64,000 bases of DNA from Acidobacteriota bacterium (GCA_029263315.1 JAJCXR010000040.1:1-64000); one strand, 5' to 3'. Shown: positions 1 to 7,994, counted from the stretch's first letter. The notes: generated from the letters alone by a model not told the origin. Program-made: numbers and translations.

Positions 1-1669
1 CCGTGCCCGCGGGGATTGACCCCGTCAGTTTGGCGGATTGCAGCAGCAGCTACAGGTGTCCCCGTGCCCGCGGGGATTGACCCGTGGCCTTCAAGACGTC
101 GTACGCCACGGTAGCGGTGTCCCCGTGCCCGCGGGGATTGACCCGCATCAGCGGCGTTGCCTTCGAAGGTCTCGCGGGTGTCCCCGTGCCCGCGGGGATC
201 GACCCCGAAGGTGCTAGTTAGCCCAGCAATCAAAGAGGGTGTCCCCGTGCCCGCGGGGATTGACCGCCGAGCACCTCCCCAAGCTTCTGCCTCTTTCCGG
301 TGTCCCCGTGCCCGCGGGGATTGACCGCCGAGCACCTCCCCAAGCTTCTGCCTCTTTCCGGTGTCCCCGTGCCCGCGGGGATTGACCGTTTGTCGAGCGC
401 TTCATGCCCGGCGCCTTCAAGGTGTCCCCGTGCCCGCGGGGATTGACCGCATAAAAGGTCAGGTTGCGAAATTGCGCAACGGGTGTCCCCGTGCCCGCGG
501 GGATTGACCCCGGGCGCCGCGCCGCCCAGGAGACCATCATGAGGTGTCCCCGTGCCCGCGGGGATTGACCCGCCGCGCCGGCGTTTGGCGACATTATCGA
601 CGCGGTATCCCCGTGCCCGCGGGGATTGACCGCACTCCGACGCCGCCGCCTCCCAGCATTCCTGGGTGTCCCCGTGCCCGCGGGGATTGACCCTGAGGGC
701 CGGCGCTCCCGCCTCTTCCGGTAGAGGTGTCCCCGTGCCCGCGGGGATTGACCCTTTGCACATACGGCGAGGCGAGTCGCTCGGCGGGTGTCCCCGTGCC
801 CGCGGGGATTGACCCCTCAAGGCGTCCAGCTTGGAGGCCTCCGCCGCGGTGTCCCCGTGCCCGCGGGGATTGACCCCCGCATTCGACTGTCCAGGACCTC
901 CGGACGACGGTGTCCCCGTGCCCGCGGGGATTGACCCGCGCGGTTTGAGTCGATGTCGGACGAGGCACAGGTGTCCCCGTGCCCGCGGGGATTGACCCCG
1001 AAGAAGAGTGTGAAGACTGCGGCGGGCGCGGGTGTCCCCGTGCCCGCGGGGATTGACCCTCTGGGATCATAAGCCGGCGGCAGTGTCCGCCGGTGTCCCC
1101 GTGCCCGCGGGGATTGACCCCGGTTGGTTCTTCATCGCGGGGCGCACAGCGCGGTGTCCCCGTGCCCGCGGGGATTGACCGTCGCGGACCAAGGGCGAGC
1201 AGCCGTAGACAGAGGTGTCCCCGTGCCCGCGGGGATTGACCCTTGGTACGGGCCAAGGGGCTGTCGCCGCGCTTGGTGTCCCCGTGCCCGCGGGGATTGA
1301 CCCGAGGCGTCGAAGCCCTGACCGGCTATTCGGCGGGTGTCCCCGTGCCCGCGGGGATTGACCTGGTCGCATCAGTGCCCGCGTTGTGATGGACCAGGTG
1401 TCCCCGTGCCCGCGGGGATTGACCGCGAGCCGCCGTGGCGTGCTCGACCTTTGAAGGGGTGTCCCCGTGCCCGCGGGGATTGACCCGGCTCGAATCGGAC
1501 CTGAAGTCCTGGCGTCGAGGTGTCCCCGTGCCCGCGGGGATTGACCGCACCCGGAAGATCAGAGAAAGTCGCAAGACGAGGTGTCCCCGTGCCCGCGGGG
1601 ATTGACCTGTCCTCCGGCGACATCTGCTTTGGCTCTGGATCGTGTCCCCGTGCCCGCGGGGTCGGCCAC
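1..1669 (+). CRISPR. Type I-E-like CRISPR array, 28 repeats (first cut by window edge, last degenerate)
   Basis: A 28-nt repeat, beginning GGTGTCCCC, ending GGGGATTGACC and containing the stem CCCCGTGCCCGCGGGG, recurs at exact 61-bp spacing from 55 to 1641 (start = 55 + 61k). A truncated first copy lies at 1-21, and there are 27 spacers of 33 nt. Repeat length, the GTGT start and the hairpin match type I-E repeats. The final repeat at 1641 loses its 3' third (GGGGTCGGCC instead of GGGGATTGACC), marking the trailer end, so the leader and any adaptation genes should lie left of the window. The repeat at 604 carries GGTATCC. Spacers 266-298 and 327-359 are identical. ORFs crossing the array are artefacts of its 61-bp period. 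No cas gene abuts it inside the window. Confidence 0.98.
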
Positions 1670-1946
1670 TAGAGATCGACGCCGTCCTGGAAAGCGATAC
1701 ATCTGAGGAGCGACGCCAACCAAGGCCAGAGCGCGCCTCGACCCCGCCTGGTGCACCCCTCCGGAGCGCTGCGCTCCCGGGTCGGGCGGACCCGGCTACG
1801 AACACCGGCCCCTCCAGGACCACAGAGATTTTTTCTCTTTCTTTGACCCTGAAAAGGGTACTCACTATGAGACCAGGGTCAGGAGCGTAGCGACGCCACC
1901 CTGGGAGCTTGTCCCCTGGTCATCATCGGACATGCGCCGCCACCGC
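1670..1946. other. Interruption between main CRISPR array and relic repeats
   Basis: About 277 bp separate the degenerate terminal repeat from the next repeat-like sequence, and I see no convincing gene. There is a perfect hairpin at 1763-1777 (GGAGCG-CTG-CGCTCC), a T-rich tract at 1828-1845, and an inverted repeat GACCAGGG (1871-1878) / CCCTGGTC (1914-1921). It could be the trailer plus an inserted element, or the leader of a second small array. Confidence 0.5.
1843..1871 (+). promoter_or_regulatory. Candidate sigma-70-type promoter before the relic CRISPR repeats
   Basis: TTGACC at 1843-1848 and TATGAG at 1866-1871 are separated by 17 bp and point toward the repeats at 1947-2095 and the antitoxin gene at 2110. 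The boxes are visible; promoter function is inference. Confidence 0.35.
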
Positions 1947-2095
1947 GGTGTCCCCGTGCCCGCGGGGATTGACCTGTTCCGCATCGGTGGTATCGTCTTT
2001 TGAAGTGGTCCCTCCGCGCCCCCGGGCATTGACCTCTTCAGTGCCTTCTCAGATTCATTCAGACCATGGTTTCCCCGTGCCCGCGGGGATTGACC
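1947..2095 (+). CRISPR. Three-repeat CRISPR relic
   Basis: Repeat-like sequences occur at 1947-1974 (intact), about 2007-2034 (heavily mutated, still ending GGGCATTGACC) and 2068-2095 (one substitution near the start, GTTTCCCC). They keep the 61-bp spacing and the orientation of the main array. Decay of the middle repeat suggests an old, probably inactive segment cut off from the main array. The last repeat ends only 14 nt before the start codon of the next gene. Confidence 0.85.
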
Positions 2096-2109
2096 CTGAG
2101 GAAAGACCC

Positions 2110-2457
2110 ATGGCAGAAAAACATTCATACCAAGGAGCGATGGGTGATCGACGCCCCTTAGCGGCTCGTGATCTCGTCCGCGCCAGGATCTATGCCAGCG
2201 AGGCCGAGGTGATCCACGACGCTCTGCGCCACCTCCTCCGCGCCCGACCAGATGTCAAGATCCGCCTCGCTGTACATCGCTACCAAAGCGAAGAAATCTC
2301 ACTGGGCCGAGCCGCCGAGTTGGCGGGCGTCAGCTGGGATCAGATGCGGGAAATTCTTCTCGAGAAAGGCATCCAACCCCGGTTGGGCCCAGAGACAGTG
2401 GACGAAGCTAAGGCCGAAGCTCAAGGTCTGAGAGACTTCTTCGCTTCTCGGAAATGA
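2110..2457 (+). CDS. UPF0175-like antitoxin-type DNA-binding protein
   Basis: 115 aa. The ATG at 2110 is preceded by GAGGAAAG at 2097-2104, immediately after the last CRISPR repeat; an upstream in-frame start would translate the repeats and is rejected. Residues ~15-45 look like a ribbon-helix-helix-type segment (ASEAEVIHDALRHLLRARP). Residues ~57-90 (YQSEEISLGRAAELAGVSWD) match the UPF0175 helix-turn-helix pattern of short proteins that often act as antitoxins to PIN-type toxins. No toxin gene is adjacent: the next gene is convergent and nitrilase-like. It may be an orphan antitoxin or a stand-alone regulator. The family call is from motif recognition. Confidence 0.7.
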   Translation: MAEKHSYQGAMGDRRPLAARDLVRARIYASEAEVIHDALRHLLRARPDVKIRLAVHRYQSEEISLGRAAELAGVSWDQMREILLEKGIQPRLGPETVDEAKAEAQGLRDFFASRK

Positions 2458-2496
2458 GCTTCAGGAACGCTGCAGACTCGCCGCACAGTGACCGCC

Positions 2497-3609
2497 TCAG
2501 AGATCGACGGACAGGTCCTCCGTTGATCCTGGATGGGTTTCGATGGCCAGGCGGTGATAGTGCAATCTACCCAAGAAATGGCTATTGAGGGTCTCGCCAT
2601 CGACTTGTCTAACAGCAAGACTCTCGCCGATACCGTTGCCGTAGACACTGCTGAGCGCATGATCGGAGCAGGCGTGAACGAGATAGCCTGCCGGTTGCAC
2701 CGCCAGGTGCGTCGGCTCGAATTGGACTTTGGCGGAGAGTAGAACCTGTATATGGGGTGCTGGGCCAGGGGAAGCGCCGAGATAGCCGATGTCGTGATCG
2801 GCACAAATCTCCATTCCAAAACGAAGATCGCCGACCTGGAACCGATCATTGTGGTTACCGCCGTCACCGCCGGGCATGAAGACGACAAACCCTTCGTCAC
2901 TTTCGTCCTTGAACACTTCATGGAAATTGGCTCGTTTGTGGTACCGCCCGATTTCCCGTCCACCATGGAAAGCATAGGCGGTATTGCGGGCCAACTGGCA
3001 CCGATCTGGATCCTCCTCGATATTCTTTTGGACCTGCGTCAGAGCTCTCTTGGTCAACGCTTGAACGACGCGCTGGCGATGACTCACAGCCTCCTCACGT
3101 TCTTCAAATTCTTTCAACTTCTGCGGACCCGCGGGCATCTTGTTGATTGACCGATGGACGAAATCCGGCGCTTGGTGCATCTGCGCCCGGGTGTCGATCT
3201 CCATCCGGCGAGCAAACTTGTCGAAGCGTGAAGACCTGTCGCTGCGTAACATGGGCTTTTTCCAGGCGATGGAACCGGGCACCATGATCATCAGCGGAAA
3301 TTCTCCGCTCAAGACTTGAAGGCTCCGCACTAGGCCCTGTTTATCCTCCTCGGAAATCAAGTGCTGGCGATCCGAGTAGGCGAAGAGATATTCAGGGGCG
3401 GTGAACAACACGTACATGAGTTGCAGCCGATCTTTATCGGGACCGGACCGCCATTTCTTCGTGCCGATGGCATAGGCCTCCGCGGCGACCTTGCCGAGCA
3501 GTCCGAGGCGATCAAAGAGGGACATCTTGGCAACGGCATTGGCAGCGTTGCCGTCGGCAAGGATCTCAGTGTCGATGGACCAGATGATGGAATGGACGAT
3601 GATTCGCAA
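2497..3609 (-). CDS. Nitrilase-superfamily (carbon-nitrogen hydrolase-like) protein
   Basis: 370 aa, starting at TTG with a strong AAGGAGG about 9 nt upstream. The Glu-Lys-Cys triad of the C-N hydrolase superfamily can be placed as E73 (FTAPEYLF), K225 (GRYHKRANFHEVF) and C269 (FGMEICADHD). The last two are close to family consensus. A charged helical insert (~120-205) separates Glu from Lys, so the protein is longer than a typical 270-300-aa nitrilase. There is no signal peptide. It is divergent from the caspase-like/FYVE gene with 291 bp between, and may belong to that island. Substrate unknown; I would not call it an amidase for any particular compound. Confidence 0.65.
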   Translation of the reverse strand: MRIIVHSIIWSIDTEILADGNAANAVAKMSLFDRLGLLGKVAAEAYAIGTKKWRSGPDKDRLQLMYVLFTAPEYLFAYSDRQHLISEEDKQGLVRSLQVLSGEFPLMIMVPGSIAWKKPMLRSDRSSRFDKFARRMEIDTRAQMHQAPDFVHRSINKMPAGPQKLKEFEEREEAVSHRQRVVQALTKRALTQVQKNIEEDPDRCQLARNTAYAFHGGREIGRYHKRANFHEVFKDESDEGFVVFMPGGDGGNHNDRFQVGDLRFGMEICADHDIGYLGASPGPAPHIQVLLSAKVQFEPTHLAVQPAGYLVHACSDHALSSVYGNGIGESLAVRQVDGETLNSHFLGRLHYHRLAIETHPGSTEDLSVDL

Positions 3610-3900
3610 AGACGCTGTTCCTCCTTCGGGTGTAACTACCTCCTGTCACCGCCACGACAAACGTCTCAGGTCGATGACTGTGCCCGCTCTTCAACGGCTA
3701 ACAGCCCATCTCAGGTCGGTGCTTGTGGCGCCCACCGAAGGGTGCATTGCAAGCCTTCGGCGGTGATCTCGTCGAGCAACATGAAATTGATTCGCTCGTC
3801 GGTGCGCCAGCTCGGGTCACGTTCTCAGCAATCGGCTGAGATACCACGCTCGCTCGCGACAGCCCAGAGCCAAGGCGCGCCTTGATCTCGAGAACCCATT
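3610..3900. other. Divergent intergenic region, nitrilase-like / FYVE gene 1
   Basis: This 291-bp region must hold the promoters of both divergent genes. I see only the AAGGAGG of the minus-strand gene near 3620. No clear promoter boxes, operator palindrome or small gene could be supported. Confidence 0.4.
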
Positions 3901-4926
3901 ATGAAATTCGACAATGTCATTATTTTCTCGATCGAAACCACTCGAGCCAACAACATCGAAATCGTTGCTTCCACAAAGGCGCTAGCTGCCAAGAGCCGCG
4001 GCAAGGGGCGCCGAGTCAATGTCGTGACCCTTCTCAAGAAAAGCAGCTCAAGCTCCAGCAAGTTCAAGATTTCGCCCGAAGAAGGCGGTGTCGATCTGAT
4101 AAGAGAGCCCCGTGTCGGTGTCTACATCAACGGTCACCATGGCACGTACTCTAGTAAGACGCCCGATGCGATACACGCCTACCTGAGCAGGCTGCGCGGG
4201 GCGGAAGACTATGTCATCGGCCGGATCAACATCGTGATGTGCCGCTTCATGGATCATCATGATGCGCCTCGTCAGATTCTCGATGAGGAGACAGAAGCCG
4301 ACACGGCGATCCATGAGCTGATCTTTGCTTTGAAACGCTATGGACAAACGCCTACCCTCGTCATCTACGCCAAGCCGATTTGGGTGTACAACGAATGGAC
4401 TCACCAAACGATGCTGCGCAGTGGAATTGGCGTGCCGGCCCACATGCGAACCTTCGACGAACAGAATGTGGGTAGAAAGTTTTGGATGAACCCGCTCACC
4501 CGATTCGTCAAGAGCGACCAAGCAAGGGATCAATTCAAACTGCGATGGACTTATCATAGGGGCATTGGCTACCGCATCGAGCATGCTGCAATTGAAGAGA
4601 TCCCTGACCACACCGAGACGGTGCCGATGCCCAACCTCAATCGCTTTGCTGCGCTGCCAATGCCGCCAATGATCGAGGAGGTCGTCCAAACCGTTCCAGT
4701 GAATCCTCGATGGCAGCGGGACGGCGAGGTAACCCACTGTCCTCAGTGTGCACAAGAGTTTAGTTTTTTCACCCGGCGCCATCACTGTCGAAAGTGCGGC
4801 AAAGTGGTTTGCAGTCGGTGTTCAGGCCATCGGCAAGTGGTCGAGCGCCCCGCGTCGTCCACCGGCGCCGCTTTGGCTACCTCGGGGGGCCGGGTTCGAG
4901 TCTGCAATGCCTGCTTCAGTGGATGA
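3901..4926 (+). CDS. Caspase-like-fold (clan CD-type) protein with C-terminal FYVE zinc finger
   Basis: 341 aa, no signal peptide or membrane segment. Residues ~1-150 alternate strands and helices. A His at the end of a strand (VGVYINGHHG, H79/H80) and a Cys at the end of the next (INIVMC, C114) are arranged as in caspase/C80/gingipain-type cysteine proteases; catalysis is inference. A Ser run sits at ~48-53. Residues 271-340 form a FYVE finger with all three PI3P-binding signatures: WxxD (W271-D274), RRHHCRKCG (292-300) and RVC (333-335). Its eight Zn-ligand Cys are 280, 283, 296, 299, 304, 307, 335 and 338. FYVE fingers normally bind phosphatidylinositol-3-phosphate on eukaryotic endosomes, so a complete one in a bacterium is unexpected. 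A decayed araC copy follows on the other strand. Confidence 0.8.
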   Translation: MKFDNVIIFSIETTRANNIEIVASTKALAAKSRGKGRRVNVVTLLKKSSSSSSKFKISPEEGGVDLIREPRVGVYINGHHGTYSSKTPDAIHAYLSRLRGAEDYVIGRINIVMCRFMDHHDAPRQILDEETEADTAIHELIFALKRYGQTPTLVIYAKPIWVYNEWTHQTMLRSGIGVPAHMRTFDEQNVGRKFWMNPLTRFVKSDQARDQFKLRWTYHRGIGYRIEHAAIEEIPDHTETVPMPNLNRFAALPMPPMIEEVVQTVPVNPRWQRDGEVTHCPQCAQEFSFFTRRHHCRKCGKVVCSRCSGHRQVVERPASSTGAALATSGGRVRVCNACFSG

Positions 4927-4954
4927 AGCGACGGCTGCTCGATAGTCCCTAAGG

Positions 4955-5215
4955 CACTTCCTGGCCAGCTGCTTGGTGCACATTTTCGGCAATGCGGTGA
5001 CCTCTCGAAAGCCTTGAGGGGCCGCGTTCGCGAGGCTGGCGAGCAAGGAATGGTTTGTCCTTGTGGCAGCGGGAAAAATGCAACGGACGTGGATGCATCG
5101 GCGCTCAAATAGATCATCAGAATAACTAGGATGTCCGCCAAGCGGGTGTCCACAACCACCGTCTCTCCCCCCGGGCGTATCTCCTACGCTTCGTGGGCGC
5201 GGCCTGCCCAAGCCC
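4955..5215 (-). pseudogene. Decayed fragment of an AraC-family regulator
   Basis: The minus strand around 5090-5205 encodes RPGGETV and TRLADILVILMI, matching the intact AraC protein at 8036-9019 (RPGGETVITRLADILVIQMI). A further stretch near 5010-5045 (LLASLANA) resembles WLAALRDA of the same protein. Frames are broken and both the cupin-like part and the HTH are missing. It lies directly downstream of and convergent with FYVE gene 1, as the intact araC lies relative to FYVE gene 2, which supports duplication of a FYVE-araC unit. Confidence 0.7.
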
Positions 5216-5251
5216 TTCTCGCGTGGGCAGCCGTTCGCCAAAAAACTGCAA

Positions 5252-5704
5252 TCAGTCACATTGGCAAGTGCCACCGGCACATTGGCCATCGGCACCACAA
5301 TCGATACCAGAGATGCAACTGGCCCCCTGAGTGCATTCGCCGCTGCCGGTGGGACAGCCACCGGGGCAGGACTTGAAGGTCGAGCCGCAGCGCACCCAAC
5401 CATCTCTGGGCACCGAGCAGTCGTGGTTGCCGCTGCTGCAACCGCCGAAGGCGCTCAACGACCAGCAAGTGATGGTGGAGCCATCCCAGCAGACGGCGGA
5501 CGCAGAACAAGAGCCCGGTGCGATGCCGGCACTCGAGGGGATCTGTTGCACAGAATTGTCGCCGGTCAGATTCTCACAGCTCTCGGCGGCGTCTTGGAGA
5601 GATATTTCGGCTGGGTTCTCGGCAAGGTCGGCGGCGTCAAATGTTCCGGCCATCAGGGCAAAGGGCATGCAGAGGATCAGAATCGTCAAGACTGCGGCTT
5701 TCAT
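5252..5704 (-). CDS. Small secreted cysteine-rich protein
   Basis: 150 aa. A classical signal peptide covers residues 1-19 (MKAAVLTILILCMPFALMAG). The mature part carries about 15 cysteines, concentrated after residue 65 in CxxG/CPGGC-type spacings (SCPGGCPTGSGEC, SGIDCGADGQC), suggesting a disulfide-bonded extracytoplasmic protein. AAGGAG about 8 nt upstream of the ATG supports the start. No family is recognised. It is encoded opposite to the FYVE and protease genes and sits inside their island; a functional connection is unproven. Confidence 0.7.
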   Translation of the reverse strand: MKAAVLTILILCMPFALMAGTFDAADLAENPAEISLQDAAESCENLTGDNSVQQIPSSAGIAPGSCSASAVCWDGSTITCWSLSAFGGCSSGNHDCSVPRDGWVRCGSTFKSCPGGCPTGSGECTQGASCISGIDCGADGQCAGGTCQCD

Positions 5705-6170
5705 TCTCTAGCTCCTTCTGTTGTTTGCTCATCCAAGTGCTCATGCACCCGCAACCCGCGGATGCAGGTTTGGCCTTGAGCTAGGTCCACCTGCATAGCG
5801 GAAGGTTTCTAGGCCTTCGTTTCATACTGCTGTCCCTTGCTCGAGTTGCCTCTTTTTGAGGTTGGGAATACTTTAATCTGATTCCGCTGGACGATGGGAA
5901 ACTTTTTGTAAATCGCCTTGATTTTTTGCCTCGAAGAAGCAGCCAGACACGGAGTGTCGTCCCTCGAGATGAGGTGTCACCCTGCCAGGAAACCCCGAAG
6001 AGCGACGAAAGCAGCACATCGGCACGCTGTCGACAACGGCGGGGACCCGTCGCATCTCACACTCAAGGGGCACCCACCCCATGACGTGTGAGATATCAGA
6101 AGCTTTCTCGACAGCTAACAGGGGTAGCTCAGAGCCAACTCTAAGTTTGACTGACTTCAGCGAGATCACC
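5705..6170. other. 466-bp gap between divergent Cys-rich and C58-like genes
   Basis: No supported gene. Short minus-strand ORFs here (5781-6199) show no family features. The promoters of both flanking genes should lie here. An ATG at 6081 could extend the C58-like protein by 30 residues. Confidence 0.4.
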
Positions 6171-6782
6171 ATGCCGTTTACCTTCCCCCTGGCGACCAAG
6201 AAAGAAACCTGGATGGGGCAGGGCGCTCTATTTTCAGGAGGTCTGATCCCCTACTACGGGACAGGTAGCCTTGGGCTCTGCTTCGGACTCTCTGCAGTTT
6301 GGCTCAGCGGAGGAGCCCCTTGTCCCGCGCTAGCCACCCTGTTGGACAGCCCAAAGGCAGCAGAAATTCAAAAAGCGCTGGTCTTGGACCCCTCTAAGGA
6401 GCATATGGACTGGGCCGTCACTGACGCCTTTCCGGCCATGAATTTCCTCCAGAAGAGAAATTATGGCGGGAATAATTCCGCAACCGTACCGTCCAGTCAT
6501 GTGATCTTGGATCTCTTGGGAATAACCGAAGATCGGCAGTTCATCATCTCTTTCTGGTTCAAGGAAAGCGCCCAAAGTCAAACCGCCGGACATGCAATAG
6601 CAGTCCAGCTGGGCTCCTTTGGCCGACTGATTATGGATCCGAATTACGGTGCAGGGACATATGCCTCCAATACAACTCTCTGCAACGATCTCCACCGTCT
6701 TCTCGCTTCCTATGTCCACGGTGGTGGATACGTCGAGGAGGTGGTGGTCTTGGAATTCGACTGCTGGAGTGAATTCCAGTGA
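6171..6782 (+). CDS. YopT/C58-like papain-fold cysteine protease
   Basis: 203 aa from ATG 6171; an in-frame ATG at 6081 is possible and neither start has a strong Shine-Dalgarno. A Cys-His-Asp triad is readable in C58 order: C37 in GLCFGLSAVWL at a helix start, H141 in AGHAIAVQL, and D156 in RLIMDPNYG. The GxCxGLSxxWL and AxGHAIAV motifs are close to YopT/AvrPphB-type peptidases. In known members the targets are host proteins, often lipid-modified GTPases; here the target is unknown. There is no signal peptide, so export would need a specialised system or the protein acts in the cytoplasm. It sits between the two FYVE genes on the same strand. Confidence 0.72.
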   Translation: MPFTFPLATKKETWMGQGALFSGGLIPYYGTGSLGLCFGLSAVWLSGGAPCPALATLLDSPKAAEIQKALVLDPSKEHMDWAVTDAFPAMNFLQKRNYGGNNSATVPSSHVILDLLGITEDRQFIISFWFKESAQSQTAGHAIAVQLGSFGRLIMDPNYGAGTYASNTTLCNDLHRLLASYVHGGGYVEEVVVLEFDCWSEFQ

Positions 6783-7082
6783 GCTGGCCAATCACTAGGG
6801 TCTGGATCAACCCGTCGGTGGTCCCAAGGAATCAGTGGTACGCCTGATTAGCATTCACTATGCCTCTGCGCCGACCAACCGACCAACAGGTAACGACCAA
6901 CAACAGGTGCCTGGCACCTAAGGGACCGGTCGTCAATCCGAACCGGCGACCAAAGGGGGCCTTTGCATGGGATAGACAAAGGGGGACGGGCAGTAGAAGT
7001 AGAAGACGGTCTGGCCACCCGGGCCGACCTTGCCCAACACCCCTCCATCGGAGTCAACGGGCAAAACCAAAGGAGATAGTCC
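6783..7082. other. 300-bp leader region of FYVE gene 2
   Basis: No gene is supported. It holds one GGTGCCTGGCACC palindrome (6906-6918) and ends with AGGAGAT at 7072-7078, an excellent ribosome binding site for the ATG at 7083. Confidence 0.6.
6906..6918. repeat. GGTGCCTGGCACC palindromic element, single copy
   Basis: Perfect 6-bp arms around a central T, in the shared context AACAGGTGCCTGGCACCTAA. This is the only isolated copy; the other seven sites hold two or more. Confidence 0.8.
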
Positions 7083-7994
7083 ATGGCGCTCTTGACGCAG
7101 GTGGAGCAGGCAGCCCTAGTCAGCAACCGTATGACGTTCGCCAACGTCCATGCCCAACACCCGATGGTCTTGTCGGCCGCTTGCTGGGCCTGGGCACTGC
7201 GGGGCACAAACCGGCCGGTAGATGCGGCTGACAGCGCCCCGACTCTCTACAGCAACAACAATCCGCGGCGAACGATTCTCGATATCGGCCGCAGAGGGGA
7301 AGTGGAATTCCGCACCGAGATGGACGTTACCGCCATCCCCACCGACGACATGGCAGTGGCCAACGCCATCGATCCGCTGAAAGAGGCCTGGAGCGACGCC
7401 TGCATAGACAATACAGACGAAGCACGTCGCGAGTTCATGCGACAAATGATGGCCGTCGCGGCGCGGGTCAACGGACTGCGACCCTCCACCCGGCAGACGG
7501 CGTATCGGCTCTACATGACGGTACCGCGGGACAATTGGTACCACTGGCAGCATTGGGGTATCGCCGTGCGGTGCAACGGACGGCTGGGCTTTGCCCAAAC
7601 CGAGCCCAATGTCCGGCTCTATATCGGCGGCCAGGCGCTGGCCGAAGCTCATCTCCCCGACTACTTGAACACCTACATCTACCTGGATGCCCTGCACGAC
7701 AACCACGTCAACGTCATCAAGAGCGCCCTGATGAAACCACCGCTGGGTGCGGCGTGGGCCGCCGACTCGACGAGAAACACTTGCTATGGCTGTCGTCGAG
7801 CCTTCGCCAGCGGACTGTTCACCTCGGGTAAGCACCACTGCCGCCGCTGCGGCAATATTTTCTGCGACCGCTGTAGCCAGAACAATACTCGGGGTATTCT
7901 CTACCGTTTACGCCGCAGGGGTGGTCCAGCCACCGACTACCATGCGGCCCGCATGTGCGACACCTGCGAGGGGCTCAATCAGAACAGATTCTGA
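7083..7994 (+). CDS. Second FYVE zinc-finger protein with putative papain-like N-terminal domain
   Basis: 303 aa with a strong AGGAGA Shine-Dalgarno. Residues 225-298 form a FYVE-type finger: WxxD (W225-D228), KHHCRRCG (250-257), RMC (290-292), and Zn-ligand Cys 234, 237, 253, 256, 261, 264, 292 and 295. The first basic-motif residue is G instead of R and RVC is RMC. The insert between ligand pairs is strongly basic (LYRLRRRG). The N-terminal ~220 aa are not firmly assigned, but C34 in SAACWAWALRG recalls the papain CWAFA helix and H157 in WYHWQHWGIAV could be the catalytic His, so a papain-like peptidase is plausible. There is no signal peptide. It is followed by a convergent, intact araC gene. 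Confidence 0.75.
   Translation: MALLTQVEQAALVSNRMTFANVHAQHPMVLSAACWAWALRGTNRPVDAADSAPTLYSNNNPRRTILDIGRRGEVEFRTEMDVTAIPTDDMAVANAIDPLKEAWSDACIDNTDEARREFMRQMMAVAARVNGLRPSTRQTAYRLYMTVPRDNWYHWQHWGIAVRCNGRLGFAQTEPNVRLYIGGQALAEAHLPDYLNTYIYLDALHDNHVNVIKSALMKPPLGAAWAADSTRNTCYGCRRAFASGLFTSGKHHCRRCGNIFCDRCSQNNTRGILYRLRRRGGPATDYHAARMCDTCEGLNQNRF

Noticed and set aside
214..1865. Long minus-strand ORFs rich in GQSPRARGH and SIPAGTGTP repeats across the CRISPR array
   Set aside because: The array period is 61 bp, so the repeat is read in successive frames; these ORFs are translations of repeats and spacers.
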